A stretch of DNA of 64,000 bases, from the NCBI RefSeq assembly GCF_000334215.1, contig NZ_AMQY01000023.1:1-64000 (forward strand). The letters run 5' to 3'. Position 1 is the first letter of the stretch; every line of letters begins with the position of its first letter. Under the pieces are notes generated by a model. The model ran no database searches and had not been told where the DNA came from. It saw only the letters and a program-made list of their open reading frames with translations. This document shows, in pieces, positions 46,254 through 55,874 of this stretch. The position numbers and the translations under genes were made by a program. The stretch comes from Vreelandella jeotgali Hwa. Lineage in GTDB: Bacteria; Pseudomonadota; Gammaproteobacteria; Pseudomonadales; Halomonadaceae.

Positions 46254-47722
46254 AGCGTCACTCCGGGCGGCAGCTGGTCGGGCAGCGCCAGCGTATCGGT
46301 TTCCATGGAAGCCACCGGGTAGGCGCAGTAGTCCGCGGCGTAGTAGGCGCTGGGACGATGGTTACCGCTATCGCCCACGCCGCCAAAGGGCGCGTCGCCC
46401 GCCGCGCCGGTTGTCTGTCGGTTCCAGTTGACGATCCCGGCGCGAATGCGCAGGAGAAAGTCGTCCCAGTCGGCCTGGTCACCGCCGATCAGCCCGGCGG
46501 AAAGGCCGTAGCGGGTATCATTGGCCAGCTCGATGGCCTGGTCCCAGTCGGCGTAGCGCCGCACGGTCAACAGCGGGCCAAAGTGCTCCTCGTCGGGAAC
46601 GTCGAGCCCGGTGACGTCGATCAGCGCCGGCGTCAGCAGGCTGGTGCCCTCTTCCAGCCGACGCATGCGGTGCAGCACGGTGCCGCCCTGCTCTTCCAGC
46701 GTCTGCTGGACGTTGAGCAGCTCGTCCGCCGCGGCCACGCTGGCCAGGCCGGCATAAAATGGAGGATTGTCCTCGTCAAACGGCTGGGCCACGCGCAGCT
46801 GGTGCATGCCCTCTGCCAGCGCTTCCAGCAGGCGGTCGCCCACGGCACCTTCGGGCACCAGCAGGCGCCGGGCGCAGGTACAGCGCTGACCGCCGGACGC
46901 CAGTGCCGACTGCAGAATAGTGAGTACCGCCGCCCGCTGGTCGGGCACATCCCGAACCACCAGGGGGTTATTACCGCCCAGCTCCAGCGCCAGAATCTTG
47001 TCGGGCTGGTCGGCGAACTGACGATGCAGCATACCGCCGACCCTGGCGCTGCCGGTAAACAGCAGCCCGTCGATGCCCGGATCGCCGGCCAGCGCCTGGC
47101 CGACCGGTACGCCGCCCTGCACCAGGTTGATCAGCCCGTCGGGCAGCCCGGCTTCCTGCCAGCACTGCAGCGTCAGGTCGGCGGTGAGCGGCGCCTGCTC
47201 ACTGGGCTTGAACACCACGGCGTTACCCGCCAGCAGCGCCGGGACGATATGCCCGTTGGGCAAATGGCCGGGGAAGTTGTACGGCCCGAATACCGCCATG
47301 ACGCCGTGAGGGCGATGGCGCAGCACGGCGCGAGCGTCACCCACGGGTTTTTCGCGCTCGCCGGTGCGCTCGGCGTGCGCCTGGAGCGACAGCCCCACCT
47401 TGCCGATCATCGCCCCGACCTCGGTACGCGCTTCCCAAAGCGGCTTGCCGGTTTCTCCGGCAATGGCCACCGCCAGATCTTCGCGGCGGGTCTCGAGGAC
47501 CTCGGCAAAACGCTCGACCAGCGCCTGACGCTCGGCAAAGGGCGTGCGCGCCCAGCCGGCAAAGGCGTTGCGCGCGGCCTTGACAGCCGCCGCTACCTGG
47601 GACGCGTCGGCGGCCGGGCCCTGCCACAGCGTACGACCGGCAACGCCGTCGTGCTTGACCATGACCGGCGCGCCGCCGTCCCGCCATTGACCGTTGATCC
47701 ATTGCTGTTGCGTTGCGTGCAT
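46250..47722 (-). CDS. astD: N-succinylglutamate 5-semialdehyde dehydrogenase
   Basis: AstD oxidises succinylglutamate semialdehyde with NAD. The 490-aa aldehyde dehydrogenase has the NAD-binding [22 protein letters not shown] (in part) near residue 146 and [14 protein letters not shown] near 220. The catalytic Glu is in [13 protein letters not shown] near 246-258 and the catalytic Cys in [14 protein letters not shown] near 280. The start follows GGGAG. It lies between aruG (54-base gap containing a doubled GGGTTGGCT motif) and astB (4-base overlap). Confidence 0.95.
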   Translation of the reverse strand: MHATQQQWINGQWRDGGAPVMVKHDGVAGRTLWQGPAADASQVAAAVKAARNAFAGWARTPFAERQALVERFAEVLETRREDLAVAIAGETGKPLWEARTEVGAMIGKVGLSLQAHAERTGEREKPVGDARAVLRHRPHGVMAVFGPYNFPGHLPNGHIVPALLAGNAVVFKPSEQAPLTADLTLQCWQEAGLPDGLINLVQGGVPVGQALAGDPGIDGLLFTGSARVGGMLHRQFADQPDKILALELGGNNPLVVRDVPDQRAAVLTILQSALASGGQRCTCARRLLVPEGAVGDRLLEALAEGMHQLRVAQPFDEDNPPFYAGLASVAAADELLNVQQTLEEQGGTVLHRMRRLEEGTSLLTPALIDVTGLDVPDEEHFGPLLTVRRYADWDQAIELANDTRYGLSAGLIGGDQADWDDFLLRIRAGIVNWNRQTTGAAGDAPFGGVGDSGNHRPSAYYAADYCAYPVASMETDTLALPDQLPPGVTL

Positions 47723-47776
47723 ATGCGTCTCCCTTGGCCGTGGGTTGGCTGGGTGGGTTGGCTTGTCAGGTTGCCG

Positions 47777-48805
47777 TCAGGTTTCCAGCAGGCGCAGGGT
47801 ATCGCCTGCGGTGACGTTCAGACGGCGGGCTTCGGCGGGGGTCAGCACCACCCGGTCCGCTTCCGGCGCGCGGCCGATCCAGGCGGCGGTAAACCCCTGC
47901 ATACGGGTCGTGGCCGCCAGCCAGCGGCTGACGCTTTCCTCCGGGGCGGCGTCATCCACTGCCACGGGGTAGCAGCACGAATTGCGCACCGCGCGCACGT
48001 CGTCAATATAGGCTTCGACCGTGGGCCCGCCGTCAAAAATGTCGATGTAGCCTTCCCAGCGCAGCCCTTCTTTCCTGAGCATTTCCAGCGCCGGGCGGGT
48101 ATGGCGATGCACCTGGCCGATGCAGTCGCGGGCCGCTTCGGGCATGAAGGTGGTGTAAATCGGAAACTTGGGCATCAGTTCGCCAATAAAGCTCTTTTGC
48201 CCCAGCCCGGTCAGGCGGTCCGCCTCGTCAAAATCCATGGGGAAGAAGTGGCGCCCCAGACTTTCCCAGAACGGGCTGCGGCTGTTGTCGTCGAACAGGC
48301 CGCGCATTTCCGCCAGCACCTTGTCGGGGAAACGATCGCGAAAATCGGCGATAAACAGCCAGCGTGCCTTGGACAGCAGCGCACCGCTACGCAGATGGCG
48401 GTTGGCTTCGCCGCGATATTCCGGCCGCACAAACAGCGAGCAGACTTCGGCATCGCCGGTGTGATCCGAGCTCAGGAACAGCGTATCGATGGTGTGGTGC
48501 AGATCCAGCTGGACCGACGAGTGCGCCAGCGATCCCAGCCGGTAGTGATAAAACGGCACGTCGTGACCGACCTGGCCTTCAATCGCGCAGCAGCCGGCCA
48601 GCTCGCCGTTGTCCTCGTCTTCCAGAACGAAAAAATACAGCCGGTCATCGCGGGCCGTGCGCTCCTCGAAGGCGTTGACGGCGCTCTCGATCTTGCCGGC
48701 AAGAAACTCGCGGTTGTCCGGCAGCGAGGTGAAGCCCACGCCGGCCTGCTGCGCAAGCGCCTGGAGCCCGTCGAGGTCGTTGCGGGCAATGGGTCGGATG
48801 CGCAT
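47777..48805 (-). CDS. aruG: Arginine/ornithine N-succinyltransferase subunit beta (AruG/AstA)
   Basis: This 342-aa protein is one of two homologous subunits that succinylate arginine (and ornithine) from succinyl-CoA. The GNAT-like core is visible in MRIRPIARNDLDGLQALAQQ, FVLEDEDNGELAGCCAIEG and SLFVRPEYRGEANRHLRSGA, in part. The C-terminal part includes the AstA signature FDGGPTVEAYIDDVRAVRNS near 250-270. Its ATG overlaps the stop of the preceding subunit gene by one base and is preceded by AAGGAG. E. coli has a single AstA; the two-subunit form is the Pseudomonas arrangement. Confidence 0.92.
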   Translation of the reverse strand: MRIRPIARNDLDGLQALAQQAGVGFTSLPDNREFLAGKIESAVNAFEERTARDDRLYFFVLEDEDNGELAGCCAIEGQVGHDVPFYHYRLGSLAHSSVQLDLHHTIDTLFLSSDHTGDAEVCSLFVRPEYRGEANRHLRSGALLSKARWLFIADFRDRFPDKVLAEMRGLFDDNSRSPFWESLGRHFFPMDFDEADRLTGLGQKSFIGELMPKFPIYTTFMPEAARDCIGQVHRHTRPALEMLRKEGLRWEGYIDIFDGGPTVEAYIDDVRAVRNSCCYPVAVDDAAPEESVSRWLAATTRMQGFTAAWIGRAPEADRVVLTPAEARRLNVTAGDTLRLLET

Positions 48806-49881
48806 TACATTTCTCCTTCGTCCAGGGCGTCTTCGGCGGCGGGCAGTCCCAGCGGGGCAGCCAGCACGGCGCGGCCCTTTTCCACACCCAGCTGTTCGGC
48901 GTGCTCGTCGGTGAGCATCAGCTGGCCGGTGGGCGACAGCGCGTATTGCGCGATCACGCAGCGAAAGCCCTCGCGATGCTGGTTGGCGATCAATGCCGGC
49001 TCGGCGTCGGGCAGCGCGTGCTGTGGGCGAATACGCACCGGGTGCCAGGCGGCGCCGCGCACCGTGGCCAGGCGGCTGCGTTCGGCCTTGACCACCGGAC
49101 CGCCATCAAAAATATCCACATGGCGCGAGCGCACAAAGCCCTCGGCGAGCATTTCGCTCAGCGCCCGCTCGTGACCCGGATGTTCGCGGCCGATGGCCGC
49201 CCGCGCCGCCGGCGTCAGCAGCGGCAGATACAGCGGAAACTGCGGCATGACCTCGGCAATAAAGCTTTTCGAGCGCACCCCGGCAATGTGGTTCATCTCC
49301 TGGTAGCTGCGGGCAAAAAAGTGACGCCCGATGCTCTCCCAGAACGGCGACACCCCGTCGTCGTCCAGGTAGCCGGGGAACGCCACCGCCAGCACATCGG
49401 AAAAACGCTCGGGGTACTGCGCCACAAACATCAGCCGGGCCCGGCGCAGCAGGCTTTCCACGCTGGTGCCACGATACTGTGGGGCGATCGACATGGCGCA
49501 CAGCAGTGAGGCTTCCGACACCTCGTGGGACAGCGCCAGGGTCTGCACCTCGCGCCGTACGTTAAGCTGCTGGGAGGCGTGGATCAGGGTTTCCTGACGG
49601 TAGGTATAGTAGGCCTCGCTGGCGCCGGCGCGGGCACGCACGGTCGCCGTCCCCAGCACGGCGCCATCCGCGGTCTCGGCTTCGGTATCCACCAGCACGA
49701 AGGTGTAATGCTCGTCGCCGGGGAAATCCACCTTGCCGGCAAACGACGCCCGGGAGTGCGCAACGCGCTCCTCCAGGCGCTCGCGGTGCGCCGGCAGGTT
49801 GGTCAGCCGCGGCGTGGCATGGCCGGCCAGAGCTTCCAGCGCGGGCAGATCCGCCGGCTCGACGGGTCGGATGATCAGCAT
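48805..49881 (-). CDS. aruF: Arginine/ornithine N-succinyltransferase subunit alpha (AruF)
   Basis: This 358-aa paralogue of the following gene shares its plan: LIIRPVEPADLPALEALAGH at the N terminus, MSIAPQYRGTSVESLLRRAR near 150, and VDIFDGGPVVKAERSRLATV near 255. The alpha and beta labels follow the gene order aruC-aruF-aruG of Pseudomonas, so they are inferred. The start follows AAGGAG. It lies 17 bases after the astC stop and is translationally coupled to aruG. Confidence 0.9.
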   Translation of the reverse strand: MLIIRPVEPADLPALEALAGHATPRLTNLPAHRERLEERVAHSRASFAGKVDFPGDEHYTFVLVDTEAETADGAVLGTATVRARAGASEAYYTYRQETLIHASQQLNVRREVQTLALSHEVSEASLLCAMSIAPQYRGTSVESLLRRARLMFVAQYPERFSDVLAVAFPGYLDDDGVSPFWESIGRHFFARSYQEMNHIAGVRSKSFIAEVMPQFPLYLPLLTPAARAAIGREHPGHERALSEMLAEGFVRSRHVDIFDGGPVVKAERSRLATVRGAAWHPVRIRPQHALPDAEPALIANQHREGFRCVIAQYALSPTGQLMLTDEHAEQLGVEKGRAVLAAPLGLPAAEDALDEGEM

Positions 49882-49898
49882 GGCTGGCTCCTTGGGGT

Positions 49899-51180
<1,282 letters not shown>

Positions 51181-51276
51181 CAGTAATGTGACGTCGGGTT
51201 ATGAAATCGGGGGCCTGCGGCTTGATCGCCGCGCAGGGGGCAAAAACATCAACGTCGGCAACAGAGCCGTCGCGTC

Positions 51277-52290
51277 TCAGACCAGCCGCTCTTCCCGGGG
51301 GGCCATGCCGAAGTGATTGCGATAGGCGGTGGAAAAGTGGGCGCCCGAGGAAAAGCCGGTCGCCAGGGCAATATCGCCGACCGCGCGATCGCTTTCGCGC
51401 AACAGGCGGCGGGCCTGCTGCAGGCGCAGATTGAGGTAGTAGCGGCTGGGCACCGCCTGGAGGTGCTTTTTGAACAGGCGCTCCAGCTGGCGGCGTGAAA
51501 CGCCCAGATGCTCGGCCAGTTCCAGGGTGGAAAGCGGCTCCTCGACGTTGGCCTGCATCAGCGCCACGGCGTCGAGCAGGCTTTGCGGCGCGTGATTCAG
51601 CGGGTTGCGAGCCGGGGTATAGGCCGAGGGGTGGGCAGATACCCGGGACGAGCTGCTGCCCCCCTGACCTGGCTCTCCGGCGCCCTCACCGTTGGCGAGA
51701 TACGCCGCGACCTGCCCGGCCAGCTCGGCGCCATGCTGGCGGCCGATCAGCATCAGCATCATGTCCAGCGCCGCGGTGCCGGCGCCGCAGGTCAGCCGGT
51801 CGCGGTCGAGCTCGTAACGCTGACGCGACAGCGCCACCCGGGGGTAGGCCTGGGCAAACGCCTCGAAACGCGGCCAGGGCAATGTGGCGTGATAGCCCTC
51901 CAACAGGCCGCAGCGCGCCAGCACCTCTGTCCCCCCGGCGATGCCGCCCAGCAATACCCGACGGCTGTCCAGGCGCCGCAGCCAGTCGTTGAGCGTCGGC
52001 GGCAGGGGGTAGGACAGCGGCGTCGGCGCGCACACCAGCAGCATATCCATATCGCCGGGCGGCACTTCCATCCCGCCCGGCACGCCCAGTTCCAGCTGGC
52101 CGGCACTGCGCACCGCGCCGGTATCCAGCCCAAGGGTATGTGTCATATACAGCATGCGCCCGCTGAGCTGGTTGGCCATGTGCAGCGGCTCAAGCGCGCC
52201 GGCATGGGCCAGCAGGGAAAAACCCGGCAGCAGCAGAAACCCGACCCGGCGCCGGCCATCCCCCGCGGCGCCGGTATGCCATGTTGTCAT
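51277..52290 (-). CDS. argR: AraC-family regulator with DJ-1/PfpI-like domain, ArgR candidate
   Basis: This 337-aa protein has an N-terminal glutamine-amidotransferase-like domain (VGFLLLPGFSLLAHAGALEPL near residues 16-36, in part; GGIAGGTEVLARCGLL near 118). A linker follows, then a C-terminal AraC double helix-turn-helix (STLELAEHLGVSRRQLERLF and AVGDIALATGFSSGAHFSTA). This architecture and the position directly upstream of astC match Pseudomonas ArgR, the AraC-type activator of arginine uptake and catabolism; the name is inferred from that. No ribosome binding site precedes the ATG. The right-end hairpin of the IscB element ends only 18 bases upstream, so insertion may have removed native leader sequence. 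Confidence 0.78.
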   Translation of the reverse strand: MTTWHTGAAGDGRRRVGFLLLPGFSLLAHAGALEPLHMANQLSGRMLYMTHTLGLDTGAVRSAGQLELGVPGGMEVPPGDMDMLLVCAPTPLSYPLPPTLNDWLRRLDSRRVLLGGIAGGTEVLARCGLLEGYHATLPWPRFEAFAQAYPRVALSRQRYELDRDRLTCGAGTAALDMMLMLIGRQHGAELAGQVAAYLANGEGAGEPGQGGSSSSRVSAHPSAYTPARNPLNHAPQSLLDAVALMQANVEEPLSTLELAEHLGVSRRQLERLFKKHLQAVPSRYYLNLRLQQARRLLRESDRAVGDIALATGFSSGAHFSTAYRNHFGMAPREERLV

Positions 52291-52308
52291 CAGAATTTGC
52301 GCGGGATA

Positions 52309-52357
52309 CCCGGCACTTTCAGTGCCGGGAGGGATAGCGCGTCGCCCGCAGGGCGAC
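52309..52357 (-). repeat. Paired hairpins at the right end of the IscB element
   Basis: Minus-strand order: GTCGCCC-TGC-GGGCGAC 6 bases after the iscB stop, then CCCGGCACT-GAA-AGTGCCGGG. Subterminal hairpins of this kind are what TnpA recognises in IS200/IS605 elements. They could also terminate iscB transcription. Confidence 0.7.
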
Positions 52358-52362
52358 CTGGA

Positions 52363-53733
52363 TTACGCCACTGCCTGTCCCGCTCCTCCCTTGTGGTTGA
52401 TGGATGGTGTGAGGTGGTAGCCGTAGCCATCACCGCGTTGAATCAGGGTGCAATGCTGGTGCGAAATGCCCTGCACTGCCCCCTGTGGCGTCTGGATGTT
52501 GAAGCGGCCGGTTTTGCGCACCGCCACACGCCCGGTATGCGTGCCGGCTTTCCTGCCGGCGGGGACGATGGCCTTGACCCTATCGCCGGTCTGAAAACCG
52601 TGTACCTGTTTTTGCCGCATCAGGTAGCCACGCGGAAAACCGTGCCGGGTCAGCCGCGTGCGCTGATAGCTCCCGCGTCCGGTGGCCTTGATCATCAGCG
52701 TTGGCACCGGCCAGTCGTGCAGTGCCTCCACCGCGCCAACACAGGCGGCATCCAGAGCGTGGGTCTTGGGGATGCCGAGCCGCTGGCGGTTGTATTTGGT
52801 GCGACCACCGCTGGCCACCGTTACCGACAAGCCGGTGGCCTTGAGTGCAGTGAACAGCGCCCAGCGGGTCGCATTGACCGCGCTGGCATCGCGTAGCGGC
52901 TGCTTGAACTGGCGCTGTACGCGCTCCAGCCGCCCGCTCGCCGACAGACCATTGGCTTTGAGGCGCTTCTTCAAGCCCTTGTCGTGGGCAAGGAAGTCGC
53001 CAAGCGGTTGGTTGCCTTTGGCCTGATTACAATCGTGACACGCCAGAGCCAGATTGCTGACGCGGTTGGAACCGCCCCGGCTGCGTGGCTCGACATGCTC
53101 GATTTCCAGCGGCGTCTCGGTGGCGCCGCAGTAGGCACATGCCCGCCCCCATTTCTCCAGCAGGTACTCGCGCACCTCGTAACCGAGCAGCGTGCCTTGC
53201 TGGTACTCGACGCCGCCGATCTCCGGGTTGTCGAGCTTTTGCGTATCAAAGCGCACCAGCTCCTGATCCAGTGCGGTGATCGGTGCAAGCCTGCGCAGCC
53301 GCTCCACCCAGGCCGTGACGGTATCGACCCGGTGCTGAAGGCTGGGCGCCAGCCAGCCCTTCGGCCTGGTGCGATTATCAAAGCGCGGGGCGCGGTAGCG
53401 CAGATTGGCCGAACGGCGACGGCGGCGGAACGCGGCGCGCTGTTCCAGCGCCTTCTTGATCTGAAAACCGCGATGCAAAAGCTCGAACAGGCACAGCACA
53501 TGGCGCTGCCGACCGTCCGATTCACGCATCAGCGCCAGCCCCGTGGCCTTGCTGCCGGGATCAATGCCCAGACGAAGCGCCTGCGTGTCGCCGCCCACCC
53601 GATCCCTGAGCCGGATCGTGAACGGGTAGCGTTTATGCACCACGGCGCGACCGCGTTCCAGCAGCAACCGAGCACGCTTTTCGCTGCACGGCATCAACGG
53701 CTGCTTGTGTTTGTCCGATACGAAAACCGCCAT
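52363..53733 (-). CDS. iscB: RNA-guided nuclease IscB
   Basis: This 456-aa protein has every IscB domain. The PLMP domain is at 1-50 (QPLMPCSEKRARLLLERGRA). RuvC-I is LRLGIDPGSKATGLAL with D58. The Arg-rich bridge helix spans about 100-118, and the RuvC-II region lies near 155-165. The HNH domain is at about 195-240, with zinc cysteines C199, C202, C232 and C235 and catalytic H213 (LEIEHVEPRSRGG). RuvC-III is KTHALDAACVG with H325 and D328. A C-terminal target-adjacent-motif-recognition domain follows to the end. All catalytic residues are present, so both DNA strands should be cut under guidance of the omega RNA. The start at 53733 follows GGGAGA; the frame stays open upstream through the RNA region. 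IscB is the ancestor of Cas9. Confidence 0.94.
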   Translation of the reverse strand: MAVFVSDKHKQPLMPCSEKRARLLLERGRAVVHKRYPFTIRLRDRVGGDTQALRLGIDPGSKATGLALMRESDGRQRHVLCLFELLHRGFQIKKALEQRAAFRRRRRSANLRYRAPRFDNRTRPKGWLAPSLQHRVDTVTAWVERLRRLAPITALDQELVRFDTQKLDNPEIGGVEYQQGTLLGYEVREYLLEKWGRACAYCGATETPLEIEHVEPRSRGGSNRVSNLALACHDCNQAKGNQPLGDFLAHDKGLKKRLKANGLSASGRLERVQRQFKQPLRDASAVNATRWALFTALKATGLSVTVASGGRTKYNRQRLGIPKTHALDAACVGAVEALHDWPVPTLMIKATGRGSYQRTRLTRHGFPRGYLMRQKQVHGFQTGDRVKAIVPAGRKAGTHTGRVAVRKTGRFNIQTPQGAVQGISHQHCTLIQRGDGYGYHLTPSINHKGGAGQAVA

Positions 53734-53990
53734 GCGATTTTCTCCCGTGTTAATGCCCTTACGGGCCTTGTGTCGCGGATCGTTCGATCCGTCTCCCCTC
53801 GGGAATGTCGATAACCGGCTCCTGCCTGGTGGCAGCGGTCGGAACCGTCGGCGTTTTACCTTGCGCCAGCATGATCCCGACCTTTCAGAGCCACGGACTG
53901 AGGAAGCATCCGTGGGTGAGTCCTGACGACCTGTTATCAACGTAGCGGACTGGCGACCGCTTTCCCTGGTCAACCCGGCTTGTGGTTACA
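53734..53990 (-). ncRNA. Omega RNA (HEARO RNA) of the IscB element; 5' end approximate
   Basis: The 260-base non-coding stretch directly upstream of iscB is where the family encodes its guide RNA. It is rich in perfect stems: CCACGGA/TCCGTGG (53891-53915), CGGATC/GATCCG (53776-53791) and GCCC/GGGC (53755-53766), plus AGCGG/CCGCT near 53945-53962. The RNA runs into the iscB ribosome site, as HEARO RNAs do. The guide would be the bases just upstream of the scaffold, either within 53970-53990 or beyond the left-end hairpin near 54013-54030. I cannot choose between these from sequence alone. Confidence 0.8.
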
Positions 53991-54025
53991 AGCCTCTCCC
54001 TTCAGGGAGAGGTAGTTGACCGACC

Positions 54026-55225
54026 TTACAGGCTGACCACGTCAAAAGAGGCCACGGGGCTGACATCGGCGTCGTAGTCGACGTCGTCGCGCTCGAAGCC
54101 GAACAGCTTGAGGAAGTCGTGCTTGTAGCCGGCGTAGTCAGTGATCTCGTAGAGGTTATCGGTATTGACCTCCGGCCACAGCGCCTTGCACCGCTCCTGG
54201 ACGTCGTCGCGCAGCTCACGGTCATCCACCCGCAGGCGGCCCTGGTCGTCGGTGTCCACGGCGCCATCGGCATACAGGCGCTCGCTGAACAGCCGGTTGA
54301 GCTGGTCGACAGGGTCTTCGTGCAGCCCCTCTTCCTTCATGATGCGATACACCATGGCGATGTAGAGCGGCATCACCGGAATCGCGGCGCTGGCCTGGGT
54401 GACCACCGACTTGAGCACCGCGACGTTGGCGCTGCCGCCGTTCTGCCCCAGGCGCTTGTCGATCTCGCCGGCGGCGCGGTCCAGGTCTTCCTTGGCCTTG
54501 CCCAGGGCGCCGTGCCAATAAATCGGCCAGGTAATTTCGGTGCCGATATAGCTGAAGGCCACACTTTTCGCGCCTTTGGCCAGCACCCCGGCCTCGTCCA
54601 GCGCCTGGATCCACAGCTCCCAGTCTTCGCCACCCATGACATCCACGGTGTCGTCGATTTCCTGCTGTGTTGCCGGTTCGACTTCGGCTTCCGTGACCAC
54701 GTCCTTGTTGGTATCAATGGCGGTGGCCCGATAGGTATCGCCGATGGGCTTGAGCACCGAACGCTTCACCTCGCCGCTGTCGGGCAGCTTGCGTACCGGC
54801 GAAGCCAGCGAATACACCACCAGATCGACTTCGCCCAGGTCCTGCTTGATCAGCTCGATGGCTTTTTCCCGAGCCTCGTGGGAAAAGGCATCGCCGTTGA
54901 TGGACTTGCTGTACAGACCTTCTTCAGAGGCGAAACGGTCAAACGCCGCCGAGTTGTACCAGCCCGCCGTGCCCGGACGCTTTTCGGTACCCGGCTTTTC
55001 AAAAAACACGCCCAGGGTATCGGCGCCGTAGCCAAAGGCGGCGGTAATCCGCGCTGCCAGGCCATAGCCGCTGGACGCGCCGATCACCAGCACCTTTTTC
55101 GGCCCCCGGCTTTTGTCCAGCCCCCGGGCGCGGGTCGCCTCGATTTGCTCGCGTACGTTCTGCTCGCAGCCCTGCGGATGCGTCGTGGTGCAGATAAATC
55201 CGCGTACCTTGGGTTTGATAATCAC
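54026..55225 (-). CDS. fabV: Trans-2-enoyl-ACP/CoA reductase FabV
   Basis: FabV carries out the last reduction of each fatty-acid elongation cycle using NADH and is naturally insensitive to triclosan. The 399-aa length is standard. The N terminus [20 protein letters not shown] and the NADH motif [17 protein letters not shown] near 44-60 are diagnostic. The catalytic Tyr-x8-Lys is in [20 protein letters not shown] near 224-243. The IscB element begins about 12 bases after its stop codon. The leader contains three 17-bp direct repeats. No fabI is in the window, so whether FabV is the sole enoyl reductase is unknown. Confidence 0.95.
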   Translation of the reverse strand: MIIKPKVRGFICTTTHPQGCEQNVREQIEATRARGLDKSRGPKKVLVIGASSGYGLAARITAAFGYGADTLGVFFEKPGTEKRPGTAGWYNSAAFDRFASEEGLYSKSINGDAFSHEAREKAIELIKQDLGEVDLVVYSLASPVRKLPDSGEVKRSVLKPIGDTYRATAIDTNKDVVTEAEVEPATQQEIDDTVDVMGGEDWELWIQALDEAGVLAKGAKSVAFSYIGTEITWPIYWHGALGKAKEDLDRAAGEIDKRLGQNGGSANVAVLKSVVTQASAAIPVMPLYIAMVYRIMKEEGLHEDPVDQLNRLFSERLYADGAVDTDDQGRLRVDDRELRDDVQERCKALWPEVNTDNLYEITDYAGYKHDFLKLFGFERDDVDYDADVSPVASFDVVSL

Positions 55226-55244
55226 GTAAAACCTCGCTGTATGG

Positions 55245-55290
55245 ATCTCAATCGGCCCAGCATCTCAATGGGCCCGTCATTTCAATCGGC
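55245..55290 (-). repeat. 17-bp direct repeats in the fabV leader/promoter
   Basis: ATCTCAATCGGCCCAGC (55245-55261), ATCTCAATGGGCCCGTC (55262-55278) and a partial third copy ATTTCAATCGGC (55279-55290) lie 20-65 bases before the fabV start. They could be operator repeats or a slippage product. Confidence 0.8.
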
Positions 55291-55460
55291 TTCCGCGTGC
55301 CGCCGCCGGGATATTCTAACGCCCCGAGCGGCCGGGTGTCCGCTTTTCGCCGGCCACAACCACCCTTGCGATCGTCCCGGCATGCGCCCGATAATGCCCG
55401 GACAAATCCCTCGTCCTGCGTTGCCGCGCCCCGGCAGCAGGACCGCTATTCGAGGTGCGC

Positions 55461-55847
55461 ATGAACGCACAGCAACTGGTCGACGAACGCGGCGATATCT
55501 GGCTCGCGCTGGCGCCGCTCTGGCTCGACCGCGAACCCGGCGAGCAGGACTATGCCGCAATGGTCGATATCATAGAACAGCACGGCCTCAGCCTGCACGA
55601 GCTGGAATGGATGTTCCGCCTGGAGCTGGCGCCGGTGATGTCGCGCCACCAGCTGTCGATTACCAGCGAGTGGCGCGAGTTCGACAACTACCGGCTGATG
55701 AAGCAGCTGGTGGGCCACAACCTCCGCCTGAGCGGCTGGCGCAAGAAAAGCTGGGCGCTGTTTTCCGGGCTGACCACGATGATGGTGCGCCACCGCTGGC
55801 ACGAACTCATGCACCGCCTGATGGCCACACGCGGCGACGTTCGCTGA
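55461..55847 (+). CDS. Small conserved hypothetical protein, 128 aa (possibly DUF7079-like)
   Basis: A soluble 128-aa helical protein without signal peptide. The N-terminal pattern ERGDIWLALAPLWLDREPGEQDY recalls small proteins of the DUF7079 type, but I hold that assignment loosely. It has a Trp/Arg-rich C terminus (MVRHRWHELMHRLMATRGD). The ATG at 55461 follows GAGG by 6 bases. It is divergent from fabV and convergent with the LysE gene. No function can be assigned. Confidence 0.65.
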   Translation: MNAQQLVDERGDIWLALAPLWLDREPGEQDYAAMVDIIEQHGLSLHELEWMFRLELAPVMSRHQLSITSEWREFDNYRLMKQLVGHNLRLSGWRKKSWALFSGLTTMMVRHRWHELMHRLMATRGDVR

Positions 55848-55874
55848 CCCCGTCCATACCGGGCATCCCGGCCG

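Larger units (their letters stand above)
52300..54012 (-). mobile_element. IscB element (IS200/IS605-related, without TnpA); boundaries approximate
   Basis: The unit contains an omega RNA, iscB and terminal hairpins, with no transposase gene, so it would need TnpA in trans. Right-end hairpins lie at 52341-52357 (GTCGCCC/GGGCGAC) and 52309-52329 (CCCGGCACT/AGTGCCGGG). Candidate left-end hairpins lie at 53993-54012 (CCTCTCCC/GGGAGAGG) and 53977-53994 (GGCTTGT/ACAAGCC, minus strand). An alternative left edge is the TTGA at 53970-53973. It sits between the fabV stop (54026) and the argR-like start (52290). Confidence 0.65.

Noticed and set aside
46358-49174. 938-aa open frame antisense to astD, aruG and aruF
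   Set aside because: It crosses three well-recognised genes on the opposite strand and lacks any recognisable domain.
52363-53733. Cas9 or TnpB rather than IscB
   Set aside because: The protein is far too short for Cas9 and has an HNH insertion and a PLMP domain, which TnpB lacks. No CRISPR array or cas genes are nearby.
53734-53973. 80-residue N-terminal extension of IscB
   Set aside because: The frame is open, but the family starts at the PLMP domain, a ribosome site precedes 53733, and the upstream region has the stem-rich character of omega RNA.
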